Shown here: positions 44,669-53,504 of the stretch, piece after piece
Layout of the letters: every line of letters starts with the position of its first letter
Numbering within the stretch: position 1 is the first letter of the stretch
Source: Pontibacter ummariensis
GTDB taxonomy: Bacteria > Bacteroidota > Bacteroidia > Cytophagales > Hymenobacteraceae
Assembly (NCBI RefSeq): GCF_900188175.1
Contig: NZ_FZOQ01000004.1
Coordinates: 124,001-188,000, forward strand
Length of the DNA: 64,000 nucleotides
Direction of reading: 5' to 3'
Notes under the pieces: generated by a model
Database searches by the model: none
Told to the model about the DNA's origin: nothing
Seen by the model: the letters and a program-made list of their open reading frames with translations, nothing else
Position numbers and translations under genes: made by a program

Positions 44669-45127
44669 ATGGAAGAAGCGAAAGTAATACCTCTGCAGCG
44701 GGCAAGTGTGCCTGTGTTTTTCTCTCTGGAGCTGGAGAGTGATTTATCGATCACCCTGGTCGGGTCTACTGTGAAGGCGGGCTTTCCCAGTCCTGCCGAC
44801 GACTATGTGGCGGGTCGCATCGACCTCAACACCTACATCACCTCCAACCCCACTTCTACCTTCCTGGTCAGGGTGGAGGGGGAGAGCATGATCGGGGCGC
44901 ACATTATGCCCGGCGACCTGGCTGTGGTGAACAAGAACCGAAAGGCGAAGAGCGGCGACATCGTGCTGGCCTATGTCAACGGGGAGTTCACCATCAAACG
45001 CTATGAGCCACGGAAAGACGGAGCCTACCTGATTGCCGAGAATCCCAAGTATCCTGCTATCTGTGTCACGGAGACCGACAATGGCTTTATCTGGGGCGTG
45101 GTGGAGGGCATCGCCAGAACGATTTAA
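44669..45127 (+). CDS. umuD: UmuD-like S24-family self-cleaving protein
   Basis: 152 residues from the ATG at 44669, preceded by AAGGA; the upstream open frame has no family sequence. The cleavage site is Ala37-Gly38 ([13 protein letters not shown]), nucleophile Ser73 ([14 protein letters not shown]) and general base Lys110 (EFTIKRY). In E. coli, RecA-stimulated self-cleavage produces UmuD', which joins UmuC to form DNA polymerase V. It has no DNA-binding domain, so it is UmuD rather than LexA. umuC starts 10 bp downstream. Confidence 0.94.
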   Translation: MEEAKVIPLQRASVPVFFSLELESDLSITLVGSTVKAGFPSPADDYVAGRIDLNTYITSNPTSTFLVRVEGESMIGAHIMPGDLAVVNKNRKAKSGDIVLAYVNGEFTIKRYEPRKDGAYLIAENPKYPAICVTETDNGFIWGVVEGIARTI

Positions 45128-45137
45128 CTTACCTGCC

Positions 45138-46406
45138 ATGACCTCGCTCTTCGCCCTTGTCGACTGCAATAACTTCTTCGTCTCCTGCGAGCGTGTCTTC
45201 GACCCTGGGCTGGAAGGACGGCCTGTAGTGGTGCTGAGTAATAACGACGGCTGCGTGATTGCCCGGAGTAACGAGGCAAAGGCCCTGGGCCTGAAGATGG
45301 GGCAGCCTGCCTTTGAGGTGCAGGATTTGATCCAGCGGCACCAGGTACAGGTTTTCTCCTCCAACTACGAGCTCTACGGCGATATGTCGGCCCGCGTGGT
45401 GGAAACCCTCTCCCAGTTCAGTCCCAACCTGGAGGTGTATAGTATCGACGAGAGCTTCCTGGACCTGGGCAACCTCTACAAGACAGACTTGCAGGCCTAC
45501 GCCAAAGAGATAAAGGCCACAGTAAAGCAGTGGCTAGGCATGCCCGTGGCCGTGGGTGTGGCTCCTACCAAAACGCTGGCCAAGATAGCCAACCGGCTCT
45601 CCAAGAAGTCGGCCAAGGCCGAAGGGGCTCTGGTGCTAACAGACAAGCGGCACATCGAGGAGGCCCTGAAGCGAACAGAGGCAGGGGACGTGTGGGGCAT
45701 CGGCCGGCGCTACGCCCGGAAGCTGCAGGGCTTCGGGGTGCACACGGCTTGGGACTTAAGGAACGTAAGCGACTCCTTTGCCCGGAAGCACCTGACAGTG
45801 GTAGGGCTGCGGACAGTACGCGAGCTGCGGGGGGAGCCCTGCATCGACCTGGAACTCATGCTGCAGGTGAAGAAGAACATCTGCACCTCCCGCTCTTTTG
45901 GCCAGGCGATCACGGACCTGGAGGAAGTGGGGGAGGCCCTTACCACCCATGTGGTGCGCTGCGCCACCAAGCTGCGGAAGCAGAAGAGCCGGGCAGGGGC
46001 CATGACGGTGTTTTGCATGACCAGCCGCTTTGCCGCCGAGGGAGAGGTTTATTCTAACTGCCGCACCGTTTACTTCGATACGCCCACCGACTCAGAGCCG
46101 GAGTTGATCCGCCACGCCCTCAAGGCCCTGCGGGAGATCTACAGGCCCGGCTTCCGCTACCGCAAAACGGGGCTCCTGCTGCTCGACCTGGTGCCGGCCT
46201 CCTCCGTGCAGCTGAGCATATTGGATACGGTGGACCGGGAAAAACACGGCAGGCTGATGGAGACGCTCGATAACCTCAGGGAGCGCTTTGGCCACAGCTC
46301 GGTTAAGTACGCGGCGCAGGGCACCGAAGAGCGCTGGAAGCTGCGGCAGGAGAGCCTTTCGCCCCGCTACACCACCCGCCTGGAAGACCTCATCCGGGCC
46401 AGGTGA
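45138..46406 (+). CDS. umuC: UmuC-like Y-family DNA polymerase
   Basis: 422 residues from the ATG at 45138; the frame is open upstream but overlaps umuD. Y-family catalytic motifs: [17 protein letters not shown] (metal-binding Asp) and [11 protein letters not shown] (Asp/Glu). A helix-hairpin-helix thumb region ([13 protein letters not shown]) and the UmuC C-terminal DUF4113 region ([17 protein letters not shown]) follow. It performs error-prone translesion synthesis. It forms an operon with umuD. GC-rich but otherwise ordinary. Confidence 0.95.
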   Translation: MTSLFALVDCNNFFVSCERVFDPGLEGRPVVVLSNNDGCVIARSNEAKALGLKMGQPAFEVQDLIQRHQVQVFSSNYELYGDMSARVVETLSQFSPNLEVYSIDESFLDLGNLYKTDLQAYAKEIKATVKQWLGMPVAVGVAPTKTLAKIANRLSKKSAKAEGALVLTDKRHIEEALKRTEAGDVWGIGRRYARKLQGFGVHTAWDLRNVSDSFARKHLTVVGLRTVRELRGEPCIDLELMLQVKKNICTSRSFGQAITDLEEVGEALTTHVVRCATKLRKQKSRAGAMTVFCMTSRFAAEGEVYSNCRTVYFDTPTDSEPELIRHALKALREIYRPGFRYRKTGLLLLDLVPASSVQLSILDTVDREKHGRLMETLDNLRERFGHSSVKYAAQGTEERWKLRQESLSPRYTTRLEDLIRAR

Positions 46407-46649
46407 GGGACACGGAACCTGTTGTTGTGGTCCTTCATCCGTTCCAAACCCGACGTCACTTGCAGATGCAAGATTGGAAGCTCACACCAGCGATAGAAAA
46501 CCTGCTCCCGCTCAAATTCTCTTATAAGATTAGTTAAGAAGGGAACACTTTTAAACAGCAAGTTTAACTGTGCTGCAGGTCTGGCTGCTTGCCCGGGCGC
46601 TGCCTATAAGCGGGGTATTTACGCCCTTTTTAACCAGAGCGGATGCCTT
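46407..46649. other. Intergenic sequence, possible decayed repeat
   Basis: Between umuC and the LytTR-type site. A 64-codon frame on the minus strand overlaps the end of umuC and lacks a start signal. The segment AACCCGACGTCACTTGCAG resembles a dispersed Cytophagales-type intergenic repeat by general look. No gene can be supported. Confidence 0.3.
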
Positions 46650-46712
46650 ATCACATTTTTCCTGCCTTTCATCACATTTAGTTTAGAAGCGGCTAAATGT
46701 TCGCTAACCTTG
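46650..46712 (+). promoter_or_regulatory. LytTR-type direct repeat and promoter, site 1
   Basis: ATCACATTT at 46650-46658 and again at 46671-46679, start to start 21 bp. TAACCTTG (46705-46712), one base off TAnnTTTG, begins 34 bp after the second repeat starts. TTTA at 46682 stands 19 nt before it as a -33 candidate. The same layout recurs at site 2 (47196). The site precedes the 47-codon membrane protein gene at 46749. Confidence 0.7.
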
Positions 46713-46748
46713 CTCATCCCAAGTCTGATAACCCTAAAACGAAAAACT

Positions 46749-46892
46749 ATGAGCACTTCCATTTTGAGAATAATTCTTTTTATCGCTTCCCTGCTGGAGA
46801 TATGCCTTTTTGTAGGCCTATTCCTGTCCATCGTCTGCCTGGTTACCGAACTGCCGGTGCTGGGGCTTTTGTACTTACTTGTCGGGATTTAG
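46749..46892 (+). CDS. Small (47-residue) membrane protein
   Basis: The frame from ATG 46749 encodes 47 residues that are almost entirely hydrophobic (ILRIILFIASLLEICLFVGL, IVCLVTELPVLGLLYLLVGI), predicting one long or two short membrane helices. The open frame extends to 46710, but ATG 46749 follows an A-rich leader typical of Bacteroidetes start sites. It lies ~37 bp after a promoter with LytTR-type repeats identical in layout to that of the kinase gene, which argues that it is real and a member of that regulon. Confidence 0.5.
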   Translation: MSTSILRIILFIASLLEICLFVGLFLSIVCLVTELPVLGLLYLLVGI

Positions 46893-47045
46893 CCGGAGGT
46901 GTACCCTGACTGAGAACTTGGAATGGTTTCCGAAGGTAGTGAAGAACTTGCCCAGGGTGCAGCGGAGCACAGAATCCCGGACCGTCTCAGGAAGGCTATT
47001 ATTCCCAGGAACGTGTAGGGGAGTTAAAAGAGCCAGCTGTTACGG

Positions 47046-47150
47046 AGCGTCCCGGCGGGACGACCTGCTTGTAGCAAGCGTAGCCTAAAAGCGCCAGCGA
47101 AGCAACCCGTTTGGGGCAGGCTTACATCCTGCTCCCACTGGAGCTAAAAC
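47046..47150 (+). repeat. Dispersed intergenic repeat, copy C
   Basis: GCGTCCCGGCGGGACGACCT, then GCTTGTAGCAAG, AAAGCGCCAGCGAAGCAACC and a further hairpin CTCCCACTGGAG (47132-47143). It is homologous to the copies near 24238 and 37324, and lies between the small membrane protein and site 2. The rest of the gap 46893-47195 shows no gene. Confidence 0.65.
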
Positions 47151-47195
47151 GACAGGCAAGCCTTTAGCATACTTCAAAAGAGCGTTATGCATTCC

Positions 47196-47258
47196 ATCAC
47201 ATATTCCGGCGCTTTCATCACATTTTTTGTTTTTCCTCTCGTCTTTAAACTATCATTG
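47196..47258 (+). promoter_or_regulatory. LytTR-type direct repeat and promoter, site 2
   Basis: ATCACATAT at 47196-47204 and ATCACATTT at 47217-47225, 21 bp apart. TTTG (47226-47229) and TATCATTG (47251-47258) are 21 nt apart and match the Bacteroidetes promoter with one base off. Over 30 bp the repeat block is identical to site 1 at 24 positions. The kinase ATG is at 47263, so the transcript may be nearly leaderless or translation may use ATG 47275. Confidence 0.72.
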
Positions 47259-47262
47259 TTGC

Positions 47263-48783
47263 ATGGACAATCTCATGTTAAAAAGTATCAGCGATAAGCC
47301 CTTTTCCCTGAAGAAGGTAGAGTTCTGGGCGGCGACCACTATTTATGTGTTTGCGGTGTTCTTCCTCAGCACCTCTTCCCACAGTTCGAATCAGTACCTG
47401 TTCGAGGAGGCAAGAATCCCTTTCAACTACTACGAGGATTACTTCTTTCCCCAGCTTATCAAGTACACCTTGCTGTACCTGGCCTTCCTGCTGTTAAACT
47501 TCAGGGTAGCCCCACAACTGATCCAAAAAGAAAAGCTGTGGCAAAACGTCTTTTTAATAGTTATCACCTTTTTGGCCATTGGACTGGTATTCGGCATTGC
47601 AGACACTTATGCCCAGAATTACCTTTTTAACCGATATGGGAATGAGCAGGAAACCTATAATGTAATTTTCCGGAACAGTTACCGCTATACCCTTTGGCTG
47701 TTGCTAATGTTCGGGTTTTACTCTGTCATAAAGTCTGTCGCGCTGTACCTGCTTTCTAATTCCGAAGCCATCCAGTCGAAGTACAGGATCCTAACCCGGG
47801 ATGCACTGGCCGCTTTTGTGCTTTGGATGGTAGGCTTGTTCCTGTTGATGATCATTGGGGCAGAAGGAGAAATCATTTTAAGCTGGGCGGTTATAGTACC
47901 CTGTGCCATCCTGCTATACTGCTATTCCTTCTATGCACTCATTCCAAAGTCTTTAAACCGGAAGTATCCTTTTTGGGCCTATCTGTTAAAAGCAGCACTG
48001 ATTCTTGCTTTAGCTTTTCTGCCGATAAGCCTGCTGTTGCTACTGCTGATACAGGATGAAGAAGCGGCTTTTGGGGTAAGCTTTTTTAATGTTGTCTTTC
48101 AACTGCTCATTACCGTGCCGCTTTCCTGGGTGCTTTTTAAGCGGCAGATGCAGGGCACTGAGGAGCTGTTTGTGCTGAAAAAGGAGTTGGGCCGTTCCAA
48201 TGCGAACCTGGACTTTCTGCGCTCCCAGATCAACCCGCACTTCCTGTTCAACGCCCTGAATACCCTCTATGGAACCGCCTTGCAGGAGGACGCAGAACGT
48301 ACCGCACAGGGCATACAGATGCTGGGTGATATGATGCGCTTTATGCTGCACGAGAACCACCAGCCCAAGATCCTGCTCTCCCGTGAGATCGAGTACATGC
48401 GCAATTATATCGACTTGCAGCTGCTGCGTACCTCTGCCTCACCGGATATCGTGATCCAGACGAACATAGAGGATGTGGTAGACGATAAGTTCATTGCCCC
48501 GATGCTGCTGATCCCCTTTGTGGAGAATGCCTTTAAGCACGGCATCAGCCTGAAGAATAAGTCCTGGATCAGGGTAACGCTGTATTGCGAGCAAGACAAG
48601 TTATTTTTTGACGTGTACAACAGCAACCACCCGAAGTCCGCGCAGGATACGGAGAAAGACAAGTCAGGCATCGGCCTCATCAACGTAAAGCAGCGCCTGG
48701 CCCTACTTTATCCGGAGCGCCACGAACTGATCATTCGGGATACCACAACAGAGTATTTTGTGCACCTGACCTTGCAGTTATAA
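47263..48783 (+). CDS. LytS/YehU-type (PF06580) membrane histidine kinase with extended membrane domain
   Basis: 506 residues from the ATG at 47263; ATG 47275 is possible and the longer TTG start is unlikely. The membrane domain is larger than in the two other LytS-type kinases here, about eight helices over residues 25-300. The His_kinase domain has phospho-His in QINPHFLFNALNTLY and ATPase boxes FVENAFKHGI and SGIGLINVKQRL. Its partner is the LytTR regulator at 49417, but a 633-nt gap separates them, unlike the two tightly packed pairs elsewhere in the window. Confidence 0.94.
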   Translation: MDNLMLKSISDKPFSLKKVEFWAATTIYVFAVFFLSTSSHSSNQYLFEEARIPFNYYEDYFFPQLIKYTLLYLAFLLLNFRVAPQLIQKEKLWQNVFLIVITFLAIGLVFGIADTYAQNYLFNRYGNEQETYNVIFRNSYRYTLWLLLMFGFYSVIKSVALYLLSNSEAIQSKYRILTRDALAAFVLWMVGLFLLMIIGAEGEIILSWAVIVPCAILLYCYSFYALIPKSLNRKYPFWAYLLKAALILALAFLPISLLLLLLIQDEEAAFGVSFFNVVFQLLITVPLSWVLFKRQMQGTEELFVLKKELGRSNANLDFLRSQINPHFLFNALNTLYGTALQEDAERTAQGIQMLGDMMRFMLHENHQPKILLSREIEYMRNYIDLQLLRTSASPDIVIQTNIEDVVDDKFIAPMLLIPFVENAFKHGISLKNKSWIRVTLYCEQDKLFFDVYNSNHPKSAQDTEKDKSGIGLINVKQRLALLYPERHELIIRDTTTEYFVHLTLQL

Positions 48784-48969
48784 AACTTATGTACAGCGTG
48801 TAGCTTCTGAAAGGAATTGTTTAATTTAATGATAGTTTGGGGAGCATAAGCCATAGTTAAGTTAGCCGGAAGATAAACAGACACTACAGCTAAATGCTAA
48901 AAAGAACCTACACTTTCCTGTCAGTTCAACTTGTGGTAGAAGTTTGACATGTAGCTCAGGTTTATTTTA

Positions 48970-49144
48970 TCATCTCAAACACTTTTGAGGCGCGAGCCGA
49001 AAAAGAGCCCGCGAAGCTGCGAGAGACCTCTAGAGCATCCTCTTTAGAACTCTCACGATGTTTGAGATGACACAGTAGGTAGTGATAACAGAGAAAGCTC
49101 GGCTGATCGCAGAAAAAACTTACCAGTTTTTCTGCGATCAGCCG
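48970..49144. repeat. Structured inverted-repeat region inside the kinase-regulator gap
   Basis: Two nested-looking elements. TCATCTCAAACA (48970-48981) pairs perfectly with TGTTTGAGATGA (49059-49070), enclosing 77 nt with further short complementarity. A strong hairpin follows: CGGCTGATCGCAGAAAAA... with its complement ending at 49144, an 18-bp stem interrupted by one bulged A, with no T-run after it. The remaining parts of the 48784-49416 gap hold no credible ORF. It may be a small mobile repeat or an attenuator. Confidence 0.65.
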
Positions 49145-49416
49145 GGGGAGGGACCCTCTATTTGACAGGTTCCGGTGTTGCCTTTAGGCAGCATTGCAAT
49201 GCGAAGCGAGCAAAGGAAGACGGCACAGCGCTGCGCGGGAAAACGTGCCCTCGCTTCAGAAGGCCTCCTACCCCAGACCTGGAGCGCAAAGACTTGAACA
49301 ATAAAAAAGGACTAAGGTAATCTACTAGGATAAACAGCACCTACGCCAGCTTAGACAAGACAAAGGAAAACGTCTAAGTTCCCGGGCTTAGCATAGGAGA
49401 CAGAAAACCGAAATAC

Positions 49417-50094
49417 ATGAAAGCGATAGCAATAGACGATGAACCGATGGCGCTGGAAGTGGTGCGTTCCCATGCGGCGAAGGTGCCTTTCCTGGAGCTG
49501 GTAGCCTGCTTTACGGATGCCTTTAAGGCGCTGGAGTACCTGCAGAACGAGCCGGTAGACCTGCTTTTTCTGGATATTAAGATGCCGGACATTACAGGGC
49601 TGGAGTTTGTGACCAGCCTGCAGAAAAGACCGTTGGTGATTTTTACTACTGCTTATACCGAGCACGCCGTCACCAGTTTCGAGCTGGACGCCATTGATTA
49701 CCTGCTAAAGCCTTTCTCACTGGCCCGCTTCGTAAAGGCCTGCAACAAGGCGCAGGAGCTACTGCAATTGCGTAGCCAGGCGGTAGCCCCCAAAGACTAC
49801 CTTTTCCTGAAAACCGGTTACGAGCAGGTAAAGGTGCACTACGAGGAGATCCTGTACCTGGAGGCAGCTGGCAATTATGTGACCTTTGTGCTGGACGACA
49901 AAAAGCTGCTGACCCGCATGACGATCGGGGAAGTGTGCGAGCTCCTGCCATCTGAGCAGTTCATGCGGGTACACCGCTCCTATATCGTCGCCAAAGACAA
50001 GATCGAGAAGATAGAGCGCCACCAGGTGCGTATCAAGGGGCATGACGTACCCGTTGGAGCATCTTACATGCAGGCTTTGCCCTCGCAATTATAA
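49417..50094 (+). CDS. LytTR-family response regulator
   Basis: 225 residues. Receiver: AIDDEPMA, phospho-Asp in LLFLDIKMPD, VIFTTAYTEH and Lys in YLLKPFSL. LytTR domain: YLEAAGNYVTFVL, FMRVHRSYIVAK and ERHQVRIKGHDVPVG. Probably phosphorylated by the kinase at 47263. It is the best candidate to bind the ATCACAT repeats at 46650 and 47196. Confidence 0.95.
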   Translation: MKAIAIDDEPMALEVVRSHAAKVPFLELVACFTDAFKALEYLQNEPVDLLFLDIKMPDITGLEFVTSLQKRPLVIFTTAYTEHAVTSFELDAIDYLLKPFSLARFVKACNKAQELLQLRSQAVAPKDYLFLKTGYEQVKVHYEEILYLEAAGNYVTFVLDDKKLLTRMTIGEVCELLPSEQFMRVHRSYIVAKDKIEKIERHQVRIKGHDVPVGASYMQALPSQL

Positions 50095-50225
50095 GCGCTT
50101 GGAATCCCAACGGCAGTAAAAAGAAACAGCAAGTAAAAGCTAGCTGCAAGTACAAACCTGCACTTGAACCGCTCTGTTGCCTTCCCTTGAAGCTGATGAG
50201 GAGAGTGCTTTGCTGTTATTTCGTT

Positions 50226-50375
50226 TTTAACCTTGATGCGAGTACTTCCCGCACGAATGTCCACTGGATATCGGGATAGCGGTCATTATCGAGCGGTTCC
50301 AGTTTCGCGCCCCTTTCAATGCCCCGGTTGCCCCTATCAACACAATCGTCGGTTCGTCGCTCTTGTTTAATTCCA
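50226..50375 (-). pseudogene. Possible remnant of an NmrA/SDR-type Rossmann gene
   Basis: A 49-codon frame from ATG 50375 begins MELNKSDEPTIVLIGATGAL, a typical first beta strand and GxTGxxG-like loop of an NmrA or extended-SDR protein, then becomes low quality and stops. An overlapping frame in the same direction continues with plausible protein sequence (KLEPLDNDRYPDIQWTFVRE). This suggests a deleted and frameshifted gene. The rest of the 665-nt gap 50095-50759 shows nothing else. Confidence 0.35.
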
Positions 50376-50759
50376 TTCTCTGTGCTTCCCGTTTCGGCCA
50401 TATATCTGCATGTGGGCCGCATGTTTGGGGGAGCTTAGCGCCTCCGGGCTGAATTGAAGGAGAAAACAGTAGGGGCCTCGCAGCATCCGGAGGTCCTGCG
50501 AAAATTTAGCTGACAGGAAATAGTGGTGATGTTCGAAATCAGACATTTTACTGTCCAGATTCGGACGTCTTAGACAGCTTCCTAACTTCAACTAGTTTTA
50601 GCTTTTGTGTTTAATATGCTGATATAAAAGCGATTATAAAAGTGGCATATATCTTGGCATAGCGCTTTCCATAAGCATAGACAAAATGGAATACACTGTA
50701 GGGGGCAACACAGCACCCAACATGCTAAAACAACCACTACCGAACAAAAGCTATAAACT

Positions 50760-53201
50760 ATGAAAAGATTAATTCTACCACTTTTGCTTTTCGCTTTTAC
50801 AAGCCTGCAGGCCCAGCAGAGCAGCATCTCGGGCAAGGTGACGGACGCAGAAAATAAAGCCGTGGAGTATGCCAATGTGCTGCTCGTAAAGTCGGCCGAC
50901 TCTTCGCTGGTGAAAGGCGTGTTAACCGAAGGAGCCGGCACCTACACCTTCGAAGGGCTGTCGGCTGGTAAGTATAAGGTTATTGCCAACATGCTGGGGC
51001 TGGGGAAAGCCGGAAGCCCGGAGGTAAGCATCACGGGCAGCAATGAGGTCATCAGGCTGGAGCCCTTGGTACTACGGCAGGCGAGCCATAACCTGCAGGA
51101 AGTGGTGATTGAAGGGCAGCGACCGCTCATCGAGCAGCAGTTCGACAAGACGATCCTAAACGTAGACAACAGCATTGTGTCTGCCGGCAACACCGCCCTG
51201 GAGGTGCTGGAGAAAGCGCCGGGTATCGTGGTAGACCAGAATGACAACATCAGCATGCGGGGCCGCCCCGGCGTAATGGTGATGATAGACGGGAAGCAGG
51301 TGCAGATGTCGGGTACCGAACTGGCCAACATGCTGCGCGGCATGTCTGCCAACTCCGTGGATAAGATCGAGCTGATCACCAACCCTTCTTCCAAGTATGA
51401 TGCCGCCGGTAATGCCGGCATCATCAACATCAAACTTAAAAGAGACAAGAGCCAGGGCACGAACGGTACCTATACCGCCTCCTTCGGGCAGGGCCGGTAT
51501 GGCAAGGCCGACCAGGGGATACAGGTAAACCACCGGGCAGGCAAGTTTAACCTCTTTGGGGGCTATAACTACTCCTACCGCAAAAGCTTTACAGACCTCG
51601 ATATTTACCGCGAGTTCTTTGAGCAGGGCGAGTACGTGGGGGCCTACGATCAGCAAAATAGCTTCAACTTTACCAGCAACTATCACACGGCCCGCCTGGG
51701 CCTGGACTACTACCTTTCTCCCAAAACCGTGGTAGGGGTCATTGCCAATGGCTTTATGTCGGACTTGGACCGCGACAATGCCAACAGGTCTGTGGTACTG
51801 AATGGGCAGAGGCAGCCGGAATCGCTGTTCCTGACGGAGGCCGTGGTGGGGCACGGGCGCAACAACGGGGCCCTGAACTTTAACCTGAAGCACAGCCTCG
51901 ACAGCCTCGGAAGAGAAGTGACGGCCGACATCGACTATGTCACTTACCAGAACGAGGACATCCAGGACTTTACCACCAGGTTCTACAACTTAGACAATGA
52001 GCAGCTAAGAATGCCTTACCTCCTGCACGGCAACCTGGACGGGGAGCTAACGATCAAATCAGCCAAAGTAGACTATGTGCAGCCTTTACAGGCCATCGGG
52101 GCCTCGCTGGAAGCGGGTGTGAAAAGCAGCCTCGTAAACGCCGACAACGACCTTGCCTTCTACGACCGCAGCAATGGGGGCAACGTGCTGGATGAAGACA
52201 AAAGCAACCACTTTATGTATGAGGAGAACATTAACGCAGCTTACCTGAACACCTCTAAAAAGTGGGAGAACCTGAGCCTGCAGCTAGGCCTGCGCGTGGA
52301 GAACACGATTGCGAAAGGAGAGCAGCTGGCCAATGAGCAGCTAGGAGAGGAGAGCAGGTTCGACCGAAAGTATACACAGCTTTTCCCGAGCGCCTTCGTG
52401 GGCTACAGCCTGAACGAGAAGCACGAGCTGGGCGTGTCGCTGAGCCGCCGCATCAACAGGCCTTCCTACAACCAGCTGAACCCCTTCAAGAACTTTCTGG
52501 ATCCCAGCACTTATGCTGCCGGTAACCCTTTCCTGAAACCAGAGCTTTCCTACTCTTTCGAGCTGACGCATACCTTGGACAAGCGCATTGTAACCAAGCT
52601 GAGCTACAGCCATACCTCGGATGTAATCCTGAACGTACTGTCGCCGGACCCAGACCAGGAGAAACTGGTGATGCAGACCTTCCGCAACCTGACGACCCAG
52701 GACTACTATGGCCTGACGGTGACGGTGCCTTTCTCGGTGGGCAGCTGGTTTAACAGCATTAACAACGGCACGTTCTACTACAGCCTGTACCAGGGTAATG
52801 TGGCCGACACAGAGCTAAACAGCGGCAGACCTACCTTCACCCTGAACTCCAACAACACACTTACCCTGACCAAAGGCTGGTCGGCCGAAGTGGTGGGCGT
52901 GTACCGGTCAAGGGAGATTTACGGCTTTCTGGACGTGAACCCGATCTGCTTCCTGTCTGGCGGCGTGCAGAAACAACTGTGGGACAAGAAAGTCAACCTG
53001 AAGCTGAACGTAACGGACGCCTTCTTTACCAACAAGGTAAGGGCCACAACAGTGCTAACGGGCTATTCCGAGGACTTCTACCAGCGCCGCGATTCGCGGG
53101 TAGTAACCCTGAGCTTTGCTTACAAGTTTGGCCGTTCGCAGGCAGCGCCGTCCCGCCGCCGTACGGGTGGTGCAGAAGAGGAGAAGAGCCGGGCCAATTA
53201 A
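50760..53201 (+). CDS. TonB-dependent-receptor-like outer membrane protein (CarbopepD_reg / plug / beta-barrel_3)
   Basis: 813 residues. Signal peptide (cleavage near SLQAQ), then a carboxypeptidase-regulatory-like domain (~20-105, SISGKVTDAENKAVEYANV). A plug-like domain (~125-225, LEKAPGIVVDQNDNISMRG and ITNPSSKYDAAGNAGIINI) and a beta-barrel of the outer_membrane_beta-barrel_3 type (to the C terminus, LSFAYKFGR) follow. It probably imports or binds a ligand across the outer membrane. No SusD-like partner lies nearby, so the ligand is not obvious. Confidence 0.92.
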   Translation: MKRLILPLLLFAFTSLQAQQSSISGKVTDAENKAVEYANVLLVKSADSSLVKGVLTEGAGTYTFEGLSAGKYKVIANMLGLGKAGSPEVSITGSNEVIRLEPLVLRQASHNLQEVVIEGQRPLIEQQFDKTILNVDNSIVSAGNTALEVLEKAPGIVVDQNDNISMRGRPGVMVMIDGKQVQMSGTELANMLRGMSANSVDKIELITNPSSKYDAAGNAGIINIKLKRDKSQGTNGTYTASFGQGRYGKADQGIQVNHRAGKFNLFGGYNYSYRKSFTDLDIYREFFEQGEYVGAYDQQNSFNFTSNYHTARLGLDYYLSPKTVVGVIANGFMSDLDRDNANRSVVLNGQRQPESLFLTEAVVGHGRNNGALNFNLKHSLDSLGREVTADIDYVTYQNEDIQDFTTRFYNLDNEQLRMPYLLHGNLDGELTIKSAKVDYVQPLQAIGASLEAGVKSSLVNADNDLAFYDRSNGGNVLDEDKSNHFMYEENINAAYLNTSKKWENLSLQLGLRVENTIAKGEQLANEQLGEESRFDRKYTQLFPSAFVGYSLNEKHELGVSLSRRINRPSYNQLNPFKNFLDPSTYAAGNPFLKPELSYSFELTHTLDKRIVTKLSYSHTSDVILNVLSPDPDQEKLVMQTFRNLTTQDYYGLTVTVPFSVGSWFNSINNGTFYYSLYQGNVADTELNSGRPTFTLNSNNTLTLTKGWSAEVVGVYRSREIYGFLDVNPICFLSGGVQKQLWDKKVNLKLNVTDAFFTNKVRATTVLTGYSEDFYQRRDSRVVTLSFAYKFGRSQAAPSRRRTGGAEEEKSRAN

Positions 53202-53504
53202 GGGGAAGTATCCCGACGCCTCACAGCGAAACGGGATAAGCCATTTCCCATCGATCTACAAAAAAGCAGCCTTCTTTCCAGGATTTATTACTCTCTCCTA
53301 ACAGAGCTGAAAAAGGCAGTTTTTTACAAGTGATGGCAGCGGCGAGTGTTGTTACTTTGAGTGTAGGACAAGCTGTTTATTACCAAGTATGGCAGGAGCT
53401 TGTCCCGCGCTTATAGTGGTGGGGTGTGCCGGTGTTGGATGGGCAGCCTTGCTCCTTAGAAGCTATATGACAAGGATTTAGACTACGAAACAAAACTTCT
53501 AACT
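53202..53504. other. Gene-free interval before the C45 gene
   Basis: 303 nt. TTACTTTG at 53352-53359 is a weak -7 candidate. No terminator or ORF of its own is clear. Confidence 0.35.

Noticed and set aside
45530..46057. 175-codon ORF inside umuC in another frame
   Set aside because: GC-rich shadow frame with Arg/Gly-biased composition inside a well-supported polymerase gene.
46650..47225. CRISPR-like array formed by ATCACAT repeats
   Set aside because: Only two pairs of short boxes, each at a promoter, with no regular spacers and no cas genes.
49158..49340. 60-codon minus-strand ORF in the kinase-regulator gap
   Set aside because: Lies in repeat-like sequence with no start signal; the composition looks non-coding.
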